Assembly (NCBI RefSeq): GCF_002222055.1
Contig: NZ_MUGS01000031.1
Location: 1-59,409, forward strand
Source: Flavobacterium araucananum
Lineage (GTDB): Bacteria; Bacteroidota; Bacteroidia; Flavobacteriales; Flavobacteriaceae
Direction: 5' to 3'
DNA length: 59,409 nucleotides
The notes beneath the pieces are model-generated. The model did no database searches and had not been told where the DNA came from. It saw only the letters and a list, made by a program, of their open reading frames with translations. Below are positions 17,564 to 27,697 of this stretch, piece after piece (the first letter of the stretch is position 1; each line of letters starts with the position of its first letter). The position numbers and the translations under genes were made by a program.

Positions 17564-20164
17564 ATGAAAGAAAAGGCAATGTTGAGAAATCTAAAAAATA
17601 TCGCTTTAGCGGTATTAGTATTGAATGCCGGTACTGTGATTGCTCAAAAAAAGAATAAAAAAAATAAAGAAGACAAAACAGAACAAGTAAAAGATTCATT
17701 AAAAAATTCGAAAGGACAAAAATATGATGATCTTATAAAAAAAGGAACTTTCAAGAAAGGATTGTTCAATACGATTCAGGTTAAAACAGATTTATATTTA
17801 GAGATCAACGATTCGCTTTTTCAAAGAGAATTTCTGGTTGTCAATAAAATTTCAAATGTTCCTTTGCCGGTTAATGATGCGGGATTAAATAAAGGAATGA
17901 ATTACGAAAACAAGATCATTACTTTTCATAAAGATCTTGTTGCCAAAAAAGTTTGGGTAAAATCATCTGTGCCTAAAGTTTCCTCTCCTGTTGGAGACGC
18001 TATAACTGCATCTGTAAATAGCAATTTTTCAGAATCTATAATAGAAGTTTTTGATATCGAAACCAAAAACAACGATTCGACTTCGGTTGTCATTAAAGCA
18101 AACAAAGTTTTTGACGGAAAACAAAAAAGTTTCAATGATGTTTTAAGCAACATTGGTTTTGGAGGATCTGTAAAATCTGAGCTTTCGTATATAGAAAGTG
18201 TGAAAACTTTTCCTAAAAATATCGTAGTCAAATCGCAGCTTACTACTTCTGTAAACGAAGGTGGTCCTGCGCTGTCTGTTACGCTTGGAGTAACTTCAAA
18301 TATTATTTTATTAGACAAAGTACCTATGCAGGCTCGTTTTGCAGACAAACGTATTGGATATTTTGCTGAAAAGCACTGGTATTTTAGCGACAGCCAGCAT
18401 GCAATGCTCGAAAAAGAGTTAATCACGCGTTGGCGATTAGAGCCTAAAAAGGAAGATATCGAAAAATACCGCAAAGGCGAATTGGTAGAACCTAAAAAAC
18501 CTATTGTTTATTATATCGATCCGTCGACACCCAAACAATGGCGCTCGTATATTATAGAAGGAGTTCGCGATTGGCAAGCTGCTTTTGAAAGAGCCGGTTT
18601 TAAAAATGCTGTAATTGCAAAAGAACCTACTGAAGCCGATACTGATTTTGATATCGATGATGTACGGTATTCGGTTATTACATATGTAGCTTCTCAAAAA
18701 TCGAATGCGATGGGACCTGCAGTTGTAGATCCAAGAAGTGGTGAGATTATCGAATCTGATATTATCTGGTGGCATAATGTTATGACGTCACTACAAAGCT
18801 GGATGCGCATACAAACCGGTGCAATCGACCCAAAAGCAAGAGCAAACAAATTTAGCGACGAACACATGGGCGAAGCGATACGTTTTGTATCGTCTCACGA
18901 AGTGGGGCACACTTTTGGTCTTAAGCATAATATGGGAGCTTCGTTTGCTTATCCGGTAGAATCGCTTCGATCTGCGGCTTTTACAGCAAAAATGGGAGGA
19001 ACAGCGCCTTCGATCATGGATTATGCACGTTACAATTATATTGCACAACCGGAAGACAACGTCGAAGCCATTACGCCAAAAATTGGTGAATATGATAAAT
19101 ATGCTATCGAATGGGGTTACAGATGGTATGCGGATCAAATTGAAGAACACAATGCGCTAAACGCTTTGATTACCAAAAACCAGAACGATCCTGTTTATTT
19201 TTATGGAGAACAACAAGATGGTGACAGCACAATAGATCCTCGTTCGCAGTCTGAAGATTTAGGCGATGATGCCATGAAAGCAAGCGAATACGGACTTAAA
19301 AACCTTAAAAGGGTTGTTGCCAAAATCCTGGAATGGACGTATGATAAAGACGAATCATATTACGAAACGGGCAAACTATATATAGGTGCAATTGGTCAAT
19401 GGAATCTTTATAACTATCATGTTTTAACCAATGTTGGTGGTATCTACCTGAACACAACAGTTCATGGCGATAACAAACCAAGTTATGTTGCGGTTCCGGC
19501 TGCGATCCAGAAAAGAGCGGTTTCTTACTTATTAAACAATAGTATCAAATTGCCGGAATGGTTATTCTTTAACCCAATTCTGGATAAAACAAACCCATTA
19601 AAAGATTCTCCTCTGGGACCTTTTGAGTATACGCCTTATACGCTTGCCAGAGAATTGCAATACAGCGTGATATACAACTTATTAAGCGACGACCGTTTGT
19701 TGAGGATTACAGAAAATGAGTTGTTTCAGCGTAATGAAGCTAAAGAAAATGTGTATACCGTAACACAATTATTCAAAACAATACACCAGAGCATTTTTGC
19801 TCCTACGATCCAGAACAAATCGCTAACGATTATGGAGCGTATGACTCAGAAAAATTATGTCGATGTGCTGATTGTTTCGACAAATAAGCTTTTTGAAAAA
19901 ACAGATGCCAAGAAAAGCATTCAGTTAGAAGAAACTTTAAGTATGCCGCATTTATGTGATTATCTCGAAGAATCTAAAATGGCACGCAATATTAATCAGT
20001 CTTCCCTAAAAAGAGTTTCTGAAGTTACATCTGATAAAAAAGGAGAATTAAATCAGGTTTTACACTTATTAAAAGCAAAAAGAAATATTGGAAATCAGGA
20101 AACCAGAAACCATTATTTTGATTTGATTCAGCGTATCGAAAAAGCATTAAACAACACATTATAA
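17564..20164 (+). CDS. Secreted zinc-dependent metalloprotease (DUF5117/DUF5118 type)
   Basis: 866 residues with an N-terminal signal peptide (MLRNLKNIALAVLVLNAG, ending IAQ) followed by a Lys-rich linker. The extended zinc motif HEVGHTFGLKH is at 445-455 (H445, H449, H455, catalytic E446), with a Met-turn in SIMDYARYNY. The domain organisation fits the large Bacteroidota zinc proteases found beside SusC/SusD pairs. It probably cuts proteins or peptides at the cell surface or in the periplasm so that the products can be imported by the next two gene products. First gene of the operon after the putative LytTR site. A second Met at residue 6 (MLRNL) could be the start. Confidence 0.9.
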   Translation: MKEKAMLRNLKNIALAVLVLNAGTVIAQKKNKKNKEDKTEQVKDSLKNSKGQKYDDLIKKGTFKKGLFNTIQVKTDLYLEINDSLFQREFLVVNKISNVPLPVNDAGLNKGMNYENKIITFHKDLVAKKVWVKSSVPKVSSPVGDAITASVNSNFSESIIEVFDIETKNNDSTSVVIKANKVFDGKQKSFNDVLSNIGFGGSVKSELSYIESVKTFPKNIVVKSQLTTSVNEGGPALSVTLGVTSNIILLDKVPMQARFADKRIGYFAEKHWYFSDSQHAMLEKELITRWRLEPKKEDIEKYRKGELVEPKKPIVYYIDPSTPKQWRSYIIEGVRDWQAAFERAGFKNAVIAKEPTEADTDFDIDDVRYSVITYVASQKSNAMGPAVVDPRSGEIIESDIIWWHNVMTSLQSWMRIQTGAIDPKARANKFSDEHMGEAIRFVSSHEVGHTFGLKHNMGASFAYPVESLRSAAFTAKMGGTAPSIMDYARYNYIAQPEDNVEAITPKIGEYDKYAIEWGYRWYADQIEEHNALNALITKNQNDPVYFYGEQQDGDSTIDPRSQSEDLGDDAMKASEYGLKNLKRVVAKILEWTYDKDESYYETGKLYIGAIGQWNLYNYHVLTNVGGIYLNTTVHGDNKPSYVAVPAAIQKRAVSYLLNNSIKLPEWLFFNPILDKTNPLKDSPLGPFEYTPYTLARELQYSVIYNLLSDDRLLRITENELFQRNEAKENVYTVTQLFKTIHQSIFAPTIQNKSLTIMERMTQKNYVDVLIVSTNKLFEKTDAKKSIQLEETLSMPHLCDYLEESKMARNINQSSLKRVSEVTSDKKGELNQVLHLLKAKRNIGNQETRNHYFDLIQRIEKALNNTL

Positions 20165-20189
20165 TTAACACAAATCCAAAAACAACCCA

Positions 20190-23100
20190 ATGAAGAATTT
20201 ATTTTACATGCTGAGTTTCCTTCTTACCCTATCTGGGTATGCGCAGGAAAGGACTATAAAAGGAAAGGTGCTCGATGCAAAAGACGGAATGCCAATGCCG
20301 GGAGTTACTGTTTTTCTTGAGAACAGTTCCGTATCAAACAACACCCAACAAAAAGGCGTAATTCAAAGTGCCAGCTTAGGAACCGTAACCGATTTTGATG
20401 GTACATTTGAATTTAAGATCAACAATAGTATGAAGAGTTTAAGAGTAACTTATGTAGGTTACCAACCTTATACAATTGATATTACAGGACAAAATAACTA
20501 TACTATTTCTTTAAAATCTGATTTAAGCGAATTAAAAGAAATTGTAGTAACGGGTTACCAAAAAATCGAAAAAAGAAAATTAACATCGGCTGTTGCACAA
20601 GTCGAGATGGCAGATATCAAACAAGCGGGTGTTGCAAGTTTGGATCAAATGTTAATTGGTCAGGTTGCGGGTGTAGCGGTAACGCAACAAACGGGAGCTC
20701 CGGGAACAATATCTAAAATCAGAATTCGTGGTACAGCCTCACTTTCAGGAGCTCAGGACCCATTATGGGTACTGGATGGTTTACCTCTGGAAGGAAATGA
20801 TGTTCCTCAAAATTATGACAAAGACAATATCGATGTATTAAACAATTTTTCTATAGCAGGTTTAAACCCTGAAGACATCAAAGATATTACCATACTAAAA
20901 GATGCTGCTGCAACTGCAATTTATGGTGCAAGAGCTGCAAACGGAGTTATTGTGGTAACAACTAAAAAAGGAAGAAAAGGAAGCATGAAAGTAGACTTTA
21001 GCGTAAATACTTTCGTGACTCAAAAACCTGATTTTTCTAAATTAAACCTTTTAAATTCATCTCAAAAAGTAGATTTTGAACTTTCGCTAGCTTCTAGAGA
21101 GGATTTGACTTACAGAGACACAAACGGAGAAATTTCCCGTATTCTAAACCAGGCTAATGAATTAGGAGCCTATAGATCGGGAGGTTTTTCGTCTCTAAGT
21201 CCTGCAACACAAAATTCGATCAACACTTTAAGAAGCAATAATACCAATTGGGGTGATTTGTTGTACCAAAGTGCGATCAACAAACAATATGCATTAAGCT
21301 TGTCCGGTGGTGGAGAAAAATCTGATTACTATTTCTCTTTAGGGGCGTATGATGAACAAGGTACTACTATTGGAACAGGTTTTAAAAGATACAATCTTAC
21401 CTTAAAAAACAACTACGAGGTAACCGATAAATTACATGTAGGTATTGGAATATTTGGTACTCAAAGCAAAAAACAATCTTATATTACAGATGCAGATGCT
21501 TATACAAATCCTTCTAATTACTCCAGAAATGTAAACCCATACCTAACTCCGCTAAATGCTGACGGAAGTTACAATTATGACAAAGATATCAGAGGATACG
21601 CAGGTAATTATATTCCTTTTAACATCTTAGAAGAAAGAGCAAATACCAATTACGAATTAACAACAAGATCTGTAAAAGCGATACTTGATATTGATTACAG
21701 AATTGCAAAAGGCTTAAAAGCAAGTACACAAATTGGTTTACAGTTTGACAATAATGCATCTGAAAAATATGCCGCTCAGGAAACTTACTATACCAGAAAA
21801 GAAAGAGAAAAATCACGTATTTTTACAGATGATGGTGATACTTTTTTCCTTCCTGCCGGAGGAATCATTCAAAACTCAAACACAGACTTTTTTCAATACA
21901 ACTGGAAAACAATGCTTAACTACAGCACCACTATCAATGGTAAACATGAGATAGAGGTTATGGCCGGAAATGAGTTAAGAAGAAACAACAGTACTTCTAT
22001 TGCTACAAAAGGATTTGGTTTTGATCCAAAAACACTGACTACAACTCAAATTACTTTTCCAAATGCAAATTCTGCGGCTAATGCAAACTGGAGAACGTAT
22101 CAAAAGAATGAAAACGAAAATGCATTTGCTTCCTTTTTTGCAACAGCATCTTATACTTACGATAGAAAATATACTTTCTTTGGAAGTGTTCGTTACGACG
22201 GATCAGATTTATTTGGTGCAGATCCTAAATACAAATACTTGCCATTATGGGCAGTGTCAGGTTCATGGTTAGTATCTGAAGAAAATTTCTTGAAAGAAAG
22301 TGCTGTAATTTCTAATTTAAGATTACGTGCTTCTTACGGTTTACAAGGAAACATCGACAAAAACACCTCTCCTTTTGTAGTAGGACAAAACCAGACAACG
22401 GTTATCTTACCGGGACAAACAGAGCCTGTTATTTCTGTATCGTCACCACCAAATGATAAATTAAGATGGGAGAAAACCACCAATACCAACTTTGGGATGG
22501 ACCTTGGTTTGTTCAACAATCGTATCAACATTGTAACAGATGTTTATGGTAGAAAAAGTACCGATTTGATTGGTTTACAATCTCTGCCTCTTGAAAACGG
22601 ATTCGAATTTACAAACGCTAACTGGGCGCAGGTAACCAATAAAGGATTTGAAATTGCTTTGTCTACACAAAACATAAATAATCCAAATTTTAAATGGAGT
22701 ACAACGATTAATTTCGCTCACAATAAAAGTAATGTAGATCGTATTCAGGTAAGATCAAACAGTTATTTACCTTCTAGAGAAGGCCTCCCGGTCAATGCGG
22801 TATTCGCATTAAAAACTGCAGGAATTGATGAAAATGGTTATCCTTTATTTGTAAATAAAAAAGGAGAAACTGTAAACTCACAAACCTTTTTTGCCCTTTA
22901 TGACCCCTACGCAGATGTATTTCCGGGAGTACTCTCTACAACAAAACTTTCAGATGCAGACACAAGAGACTTGTTTACGTATGCTGGAGATTTAGATCCT
23001 AAATTTACAGGAGGTTTTACTAACACGTTCAAAGTGAGTAATTTTGATCTTACTATTGCTACTACTTTCAACATCAAGCAAACTGTAGTACAAAAACCTA

Positions 23101-23525
23101 CTTTTAATGGTACAACATTAGATCGTGGTCAAAACTATACTACAGATGCCTTAAAAGCATGGTCACCAACTAATACAAGCTCAAACATACCGGGTATTAC
23201 AAGCGAAACTTCAGGAACAGGAGATTCATGGATGGCGTACCAATGGTATTCTGGCGGAAACCAAATCGAAATGTACAACTATCTGGATACATGGGTGCAC
23301 GAAATGAGTTTTATGCGTTTAAGCAGTGTTCGTTTTGGATATACTTTGCCTAAAAAAGCAACGAATAGTATGTTTATGGATAACATTAGATTTAGTATAG
23401 AAGGTAGAAACTTATTCGTAATCAGTTCTGATTACAAAGGGTACTTTGATCCTGAAACATACGGAAATATCTATGCACAACCAATCCCAAGATCATTGTC
23501 TTTAGGATGTAACCTAACTTTTTAA
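20190..23525 (+). CDS. SusC/RagA-type TonB-linked outer membrane transporter
   Basis: 1111 residues. Signal peptide 1-18 (ending GYAQ), carboxypeptidase-regulatory-like domain (about 22-110), SusC signature near the TonB box (EIVVTGYQ), plug domain (about 125-255, with KIRIRGTASL and AYGARAANGVIVVTTKKG-like text), then the beta barrel, ending in an aromatic residue (NLTF). Forms the barrel of a pedal-bin importer with the SusD-like lipoprotein encoded 11 bases downstream. The neighbouring protease suggests peptides rather than glycans as cargo; this is inferred. Confidence 0.95.
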   Translation: MKNLFYMLSFLLTLSGYAQERTIKGKVLDAKDGMPMPGVTVFLENSSVSNNTQQKGVIQSASLGTVTDFDGTFEFKINNSMKSLRVTYVGYQPYTIDITGQNNYTISLKSDLSELKEIVVTGYQKIEKRKLTSAVAQVEMADIKQAGVASLDQMLIGQVAGVAVTQQTGAPGTISKIRIRGTASLSGAQDPLWVLDGLPLEGNDVPQNYDKDNIDVLNNFSIAGLNPEDIKDITILKDAAATAIYGARAANGVIVVTTKKGRKGSMKVDFSVNTFVTQKPDFSKLNLLNSSQKVDFELSLASREDLTYRDTNGEISRILNQANELGAYRSGGFSSLSPATQNSINTLRSNNTNWGDLLYQSAINKQYALSLSGGGEKSDYYFSLGAYDEQGTTIGTGFKRYNLTLKNNYEVTDKLHVGIGIFGTQSKKQSYITDADAYTNPSNYSRNVNPYLTPLNADGSYNYDKDIRGYAGNYIPFNILEERANTNYELTTRSVKAILDIDYRIAKGLKASTQIGLQFDNNASEKYAAQETYYTRKEREKSRIFTDDGDTFFLPAGGIIQNSNTDFFQYNWKTMLNYSTTINGKHEIEVMAGNELRRNNSTSIATKGFGFDPKTLTTTQITFPNANSAANANWRTYQKNENENAFASFFATASYTYDRKYTFFGSVRYDGSDLFGADPKYKYLPLWAVSGSWLVSEENFLKESAVISNLRLRASYGLQGNIDKNTSPFVVGQNQTTVILPGQTEPVISVSSPPNDKLRWEKTTNTNFGMDLGLFNNRINIVTDVYGRKSTDLIGLQSLPLENGFEFTNANWAQVTNKGFEIALSTQNINNPNFKWSTTINFAHNKSNVDRIQVRSNSYLPSREGLPVNAVFALKTAGIDENGYPLFVNKKGETVNSQTFFALYDPYADVFPGVLSTTKLSDADTRDLFTYAGDLDPKFTGGFTNTFKVSNFDLTIATTFNIKQTVVQKPTFNGTTLDRGQNYTTDALKAWSPTNTSSNIPGITSETSGTGDSWMAYQWYSGGNQIEMYNYLDTWVHEMSFMRLSSVRFGYTLPKKATNSMFMDNIRFSIEGRNLFVISSDYKGYFDPETYGNIYAQPIPRSLSLGCNLTF

Positions 23526-23536
23526 ACTGACTTAAA

Positions 23537-24856
23537 ATGAAAAATATATTAAAATACGTATTCTTTGCCAGTGTTGCCATCACTACTATAAGCTGTGATC
23601 ACTATCTTGATGTTAAACCAATTGGTAAAGTAATTCCGGAAACCCTGACAGATTACAGAGCAGTATTAACCAAAGGATATTCTGCTTATCAGGCGCATAA
23701 ATCATTGTCTGCTTTAAGAACCGACGAATTGTTTTTGAATGAAGATAATGACAACTCTTTTTATTACAGAGACATTTTTATCTGGAAAGATACCAATCCT
23801 GATAAACTTACAAACGTTTTTCCGTATGCCGGTTTGTACAACAGGATTTTCTATACGAATGTAATCATCAATGAAGCAAGCAAAAAATTAGCATCATCAC
23901 CAGAGAAAGATCAATTGATAGGAGAAGCTTATGCCTTAAGAGCACTAACTTACTTTGATTTGATTAACTTGTTTGCAAAACCTTACAATGCAGCAACAGC
24001 AGCAACAGACAAAGGGGTGCCATTGGCCTTAGAAATTGATTTAGAACAAGCTTATGTTCCTGAAAGTGTAGCTGTAATTTACAAACAGATTCATTCTGAT
24101 AAAGAAGAGGCAAAAAAACTGCTAAACTTAGACACTCAGACAGCCGGTATCAATTATCGTTTCTCGAAAGTTGCCTTGTATGCAATGGAATCCCGTATTT
24201 ATCTGTACCAAAAAGAATGGGCCAAAGCTATCGAAGCCGCAGATAAAGCAATGACCTACAATAATGCTTTAGCAAACCTGAATACAAAAGCCGTTTTGCC
24301 AAACCTGTACAATGGTCCGGAATCTATACTAGCGCTTGAAGATACTTTTATCAACCTGCTCAAAGGAGCTTCGTTTGTATCACCTGCATTAACGGGTGTT
24401 TACGATAAAACAAACGATTTGCGTTTTGCTTTGTATTTTCAAGCAAGCGGAAGCAAATTCAAGTTTAAAAAAGGAGGCGATATCAATCAAAAATGTACGT
24501 TTAGAACTGCTGAGTTATACTTGACAAAAGCAGAAGCATCTGCGCAATTAAGCGATTTGCCAACCGCAAGAGCAACTTTACTGACTTTTATCAAGAACAG
24601 ATATACGGCGACAGGCTTTAATCAATTAAGCACATCGATTGCCGCAATGACACAAACACAACTTCTTGATTTTATAGCTCAGGAAAGACAACGTGAGTTT
24701 GTTATCGAAGGACAGCGTTGGTTTGATTTAAGAAGAACTACTCAAAAACAAATCATCCATACCTTCAATTGTGAGAACTATACTTTACTCGAAAATGATC
24801 CGCGATATACATTGCCATTTCCGCAAGAAGCCCGATTAAACAATCCTGAATTGTAA
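23537..24856 (+). CDS. SusD/RagB-type surface lipoprotein
   Basis: 439 residues. Lipoprotein signal with lipobox TISC at about residue 20, then DHYLDVKP, the standard start of SusD proteins. Helical TPR-like repeats follow (GEAYALRALTYFDLINLFA). The C-terminal QERQREFVIEGQRWFDLRRT segment is typical of the family. It is the lid and substrate-binding partner of the SusC transporter. Shorter than many glycan-type SusD proteins. A strong terminator follows. Confidence 0.95.
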   Translation: MKNILKYVFFASVAITTISCDHYLDVKPIGKVIPETLTDYRAVLTKGYSAYQAHKSLSALRTDELFLNEDNDNSFYYRDIFIWKDTNPDKLTNVFPYAGLYNRIFYTNVIINEASKKLASSPEKDQLIGEAYALRALTYFDLINLFAKPYNAATAATDKGVPLALEIDLEQAYVPESVAVIYKQIHSDKEEAKKLLNLDTQTAGINYRFSKVALYAMESRIYLYQKEWAKAIEAADKAMTYNNALANLNTKAVLPNLYNGPESILALEDTFINLLKGASFVSPALTGVYDKTNDLRFALYFQASGSKFKFKKGGDINQKCTFRTAELYLTKAEASAQLSDLPTARATLLTFIKNRYTATGFNQLSTSIAAMTQTQLLDFIAQERQREFVIEGQRWFDLRRTTQKQIIHTFNCENYTLLENDPRYTLPFPQEARLNNPEL

Positions 24857-24863
24857 TTAAATT

Positions 24864-24892
24864 AGCTCCGTTTTTAACGGAGCTTTTTTTTT
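24864..24892 (+). terminator. Terminator of the protease-SusCD operon
   Basis: Perfect 9-base stem (24864-24872 with 24876-24884), loop TTT, then nine T. It ends the operon 24 bases before the response regulator start, so that gene is probably expressed separately or by read-through. Confidence 0.9.
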
Positions 24893-24915
24893 AACTTTAC
24901 ATAAAATTATACCTA

Positions 24916-25674
24916 ATGAAAATAGTTATTATTGAAGACGAACATCTGGCTTCAAGCTATCTAAAATCAATATTAGAACAACAAAGCATAATCTCGATAA
25001 ACGAAATAACGGTACTAAAATCTGTAAAAGATTCCGTTGCTTTTTTTAAAACGAATGTGGTTGATCTTGCTTTTATGGATATTCATTTGGGAGATGGCAA
25101 GAGTCTTGACATTTTTGAACAAGCCCCTGTTTCATGCCCCGTTATTTTTATTACCGCCTATGATTCTTATGCTGTAAAAGTGTTTAAACATTTTACCATA
25201 GATTATCTTCTAAAACCTTATGAAGAAGAAGAATTATTAGAAGCTCTGGTGAAGTATGAAAACATCAAAAAAACTTTTAATACCAACCTTATTGTTGAAT
25301 CATTGGTCGAAATCGAAAATCAAAGCACTGTTCAGCACCATTTTTTGGTCAGCCACAGAGACAAACTTATTTCTGTCAATGACACTTCGATTACTTATTT
25401 TTTTGCCACAGGAAAACACCTGTTTATTTACACCAATTCTGGCAGTAGCTACCTGTACAACAGTAATCTTACAGATCTTGCTGGCAAGCTCAATCCTGCG
25501 CTTTTTTTCAAAATAAACCGAAAATACATTATCAACCGTCATCATATTCAGGAAATCATTAAGCACTCCAGTCAAAAAATAGAAATTTTGTTTAATGTTG
25601 CCGTTCCCGATACAGAACCTATTATTTTAAGCAAAAAAGAAATCAATCATTTTAAGATCTGGCTGGATTCTTAA
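24916..25674 (+). CDS. LytTR-family response regulator
   Basis: 252 residues. Receiver domain 1-120 with the acidic pair in IIEDEH, phospho-acceptor D55 (LAFMDIHLGDG) and DYLLKPY. The LytTR DNA-binding domain is about 150-252 (LFFKINRKYIINRHHI). It is the most likely partner of the LytS-type kinase at 15895, separated from it by the protease and SusCD genes. The direct repeat upstream of the protease is a plausible target. The tandem-repeat array begins a few bases after its stop. Confidence 0.93.
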   Translation: MKIVIIEDEHLASSYLKSILEQQSIISINEITVLKSVKDSVAFFKTNVVDLAFMDIHLGDGKSLDIFEQAPVSCPVIFITAYDSYAVKVFKHFTIDYLLKPYEEEELLEALVKYENIKKTFNTNLIVESLVEIENQSTVQHHFLVSHRDKLISVNDTSITYFFATGKHLFIYTNSGSSYLYNSNLTDLAGKLNPALFFKINRKYIINRHHIQEIIKHSSQKIEILFNVAVPDTEPIILSKKEINHFKIWLDS

Positions 25675-25680
25675 AATCCT

Positions 25681-26768
25681 GTGTGTTTAATTTTTTTCAC
25701 GCAGATCCAGCAGATTTAGCAGATTTTTTTTAATCAATCTAATAGCTTGTCCTATAGCTCCGTAATTGCGCTATGCGGTAATATTTTGAGTAGAACGCCT
25801 TTTACGTCCTCCTAAAAACTATGTAGCTATGTGTTTAATTTTTTTCACGCAGATCCAGCAGATTTAGCAGATTTTTTTTTTAATTAATTTAATAGTTTGT
25901 CCTATAGCTCCACAATTGCGCTATGCGGTAATAGTTTAAGTGAAACGCCTTTTGCGCCCTCCTAAAAACTATGTAGCTATGTGTTTAATTTTTTTCACGC
26001 AGATCAAGCAGATTTCGTAGATTTTTTTAATCAATCTACTAGTTTGTCCTATAGCTCCGTAATTGCGCTATGCGGTAATATTTTAAGTGAAACGCCTTTT
26101 TCGCCCTGCTAAAAACTATGTAGCGATGTGTTTAATTTTTTTCAAGCAGATTTAGCAGATTCAGCAGATTTTTTTTAATCAATCTAATAGTTTGTCCTAT
26201 AGCTCCACAATTGCGCTATGCAGTAATATTTTGAGTGAAACGACTTTTACGCCCTCCTAAAAACTATGTAGCTATGTGTTTAATTTTTTTCACGCAGATC
26301 AAGCAGATTTAGCAGATTTTTTTAATCAATATAATAGTTTGTCCTATAGCTCCGTAATTGCGCTATGCGGTAATATTTTAAGTGAAACGTCTTTTGCGCC
26401 CTCCTAAAAACTATGTAGCTATGTGTTTAATTTTTTTCACGCAGATCCAGCAGATTTAGCAGATTTTTTTTTTAATCAATCTACTATTTTATCCTATAGC
26501 TCCGTAATTGCGCTATGCGGTAATATTTTAAGTGAAACGCCTTTTGCGTCCTCCTAAAAACTATGTAGCTATGTGTTAATTTTTTTCACCCAGATTTAGC
26601 AGATTTTTTTTAATCAATTTAATAGTTTGTCCTATAGCTCCGTAATTGCGCTATGCAGTAATATTTTAAGTGAAACGTCTTTTACGCCCTCCTAAAAACT
26701 ATGTAGCTATGTGTTTAATTTTTTTCACGCAGATCAAGCAGATTTTTTTTAATCAATCTACTATTTTA
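25681..26768. repeat. Tandem array of about 148-base non-coding units
   Basis: The start GTGTTTAATTTTTTTCA recurs at 25683, 25831, 25981, 26128, 26276, 26423, 26573 (one T missing) and 26711: seven full units with steps of 148, 150, 147, 148, 147, 150 and 138, plus a partial eighth. Each unit has a GCAGATTTAGCAGATT block, a T-run, a conserved block with CCTATAGCTCCGTAATTGCG and GCTATGCGGTAAT (ATAGC/GCTAT can pair as a hairpin), and a closing CTATGTAGCTATGTG. No frame is open across units. Copies differ by point changes (CCGTAA or CCACAA; GCGG or GCAG). No gene lies in 25675-26865. Confidence 0.9.
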
Positions 26769-26786
26769 TCCCGATAATTATCGGGA
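26769..26786. repeat. 18-base perfect palindrome at the array end
   Basis: TCCCGATAATTATCGGGA is a perfect palindrome right where the tandem array breaks off. Similar CCCGATA...TATCGGG palindromes are, from general knowledge, frequent in Flavobacterium intergenic DNA. It may be a terminator stem for the array or a mark of the mobile or duplication event. Confidence 0.6.
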
Positions 26787-26865
26787 CTGCCTACTCGTTT
26801 TTCTTCAATCCTAATTAAATTTTATTGATATTTGTACCAGTACTTCTCTCCTACTTTTAAAACAA

Positions 26866-27510
26866 ATGAAAAAAATAATCCTGGTTTCTGTTATCGTTTT
26901 AGTCGTTTTTTATGTTATTCGGGAAAAAGTCTACAAACCTTATATCTGGAAAAAAGCGATCAGTACCAAAGCACATCAACTGCAATTAGGAAGCTTTATT
27001 TTTAGTAAAGAAACAGGTATAAACGGAAGTCAGAGCTATCAAAAATATTATTTTGTGTTTAAAGTTATCGAAATCGATGGCGATTATGTCCGACTTTCGG
27101 TTATCCGACAATTGTCTCAAAAAGATAATTTGAAGGAATCTGATTTTTCTATGACTTCAGATCAATATCAAAACTTACAGCAACATATTAAAAACCTAAC
27201 CATCACTCCTATATTATCTGAAGATTTATACAAAGGCGATAGTGCTTCACTTACTTTAAATGATTATTTACTTGATAAATATCCGGTTTTAAAGCAATCC
27301 CGATATTATTATGAAGATATTCCCCAGGAATCCAAAAACAAAGGTGTGCCAAAAGATGCAACTGATTTAGAATTATATTTCAGTCTTGTTTATTCTAAAA
27401 AAGAAATCATCGAAAACAGAAAACTTATTCCCTGGACGATGACCAATAGTTTTAATGGTAAACCTTTATTATCTCAATATTCTAAAAATATAGATTTAAT
27501 CATCAATTAA
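26866..27510 (+). CDS. Unknown membrane-anchored protein
   Basis: 214 residues. One N-terminal hydrophobic anchor (about 3-19, IILVSVIVLVVFYVI) followed by KVYKPYIWKK and a soluble domain of about 190 residues facing outward or into the periplasm. I do not recognise the family. A near-consensus -7 element GATATTTG lies at 26827-26834, giving a leader of about 25 bases. It stands alone between the tandem array and the kai operon, with 187 bases before the next gene. Confidence 0.75.
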   Translation: MKKIILVSVIVLVVFYVIREKVYKPYIWKKAISTKAHQLQLGSFIFSKETGINGSQSYQKYYFVFKVIEIDGDYVRLSVIRQLSQKDNLKESDFSMTSDQYQNLQQHIKNLTITPILSEDLYKGDSASLTLNDYLLDKYPVLKQSRYYYEDIPQESKNKGVPKDATDLELYFSLVYSKKEIIENRKLIPWTMTNSFNGKPLLSQYSKNIDLIIN

Positions 27511-27644
27511 TAATCCTTTTTTGAGCAACTTATCCCATTGAACTTTGTCTTTATTTATTATTATTTTTTTCTTTATGGAGTAATATCTTCCAAAAAAAAT
27601 ATACTAAATTCTCTAAACAGCTGTTAAAAGAGTAATAAATAGTA

Positions 27645-27675
27645 TTTGTTACTATTCTAAGAAAACGTATATTTG
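27645..27675 (+). promoter_or_regulatory. Consensus promoter of the kai operon
   Basis: TTTG (27645-27648), a gap of exactly 19 bases and TATATTTG (27668-27675) match the Bacteroidota sigma-A promoter almost perfectly. The predicted start of transcription is only about 16 bases before GTG 27698, which supports that start codon. Confidence 0.8.
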
Positions 27676-27697
27676 AGTAAACAGAATATTAGATATC

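Noticed and set aside
25681..26768. CRISPR array
   Set aside because: The repeated unit is about 148 bases long and homologous throughout; there are no unique spacers between short identical repeats and no cas genes nearby.
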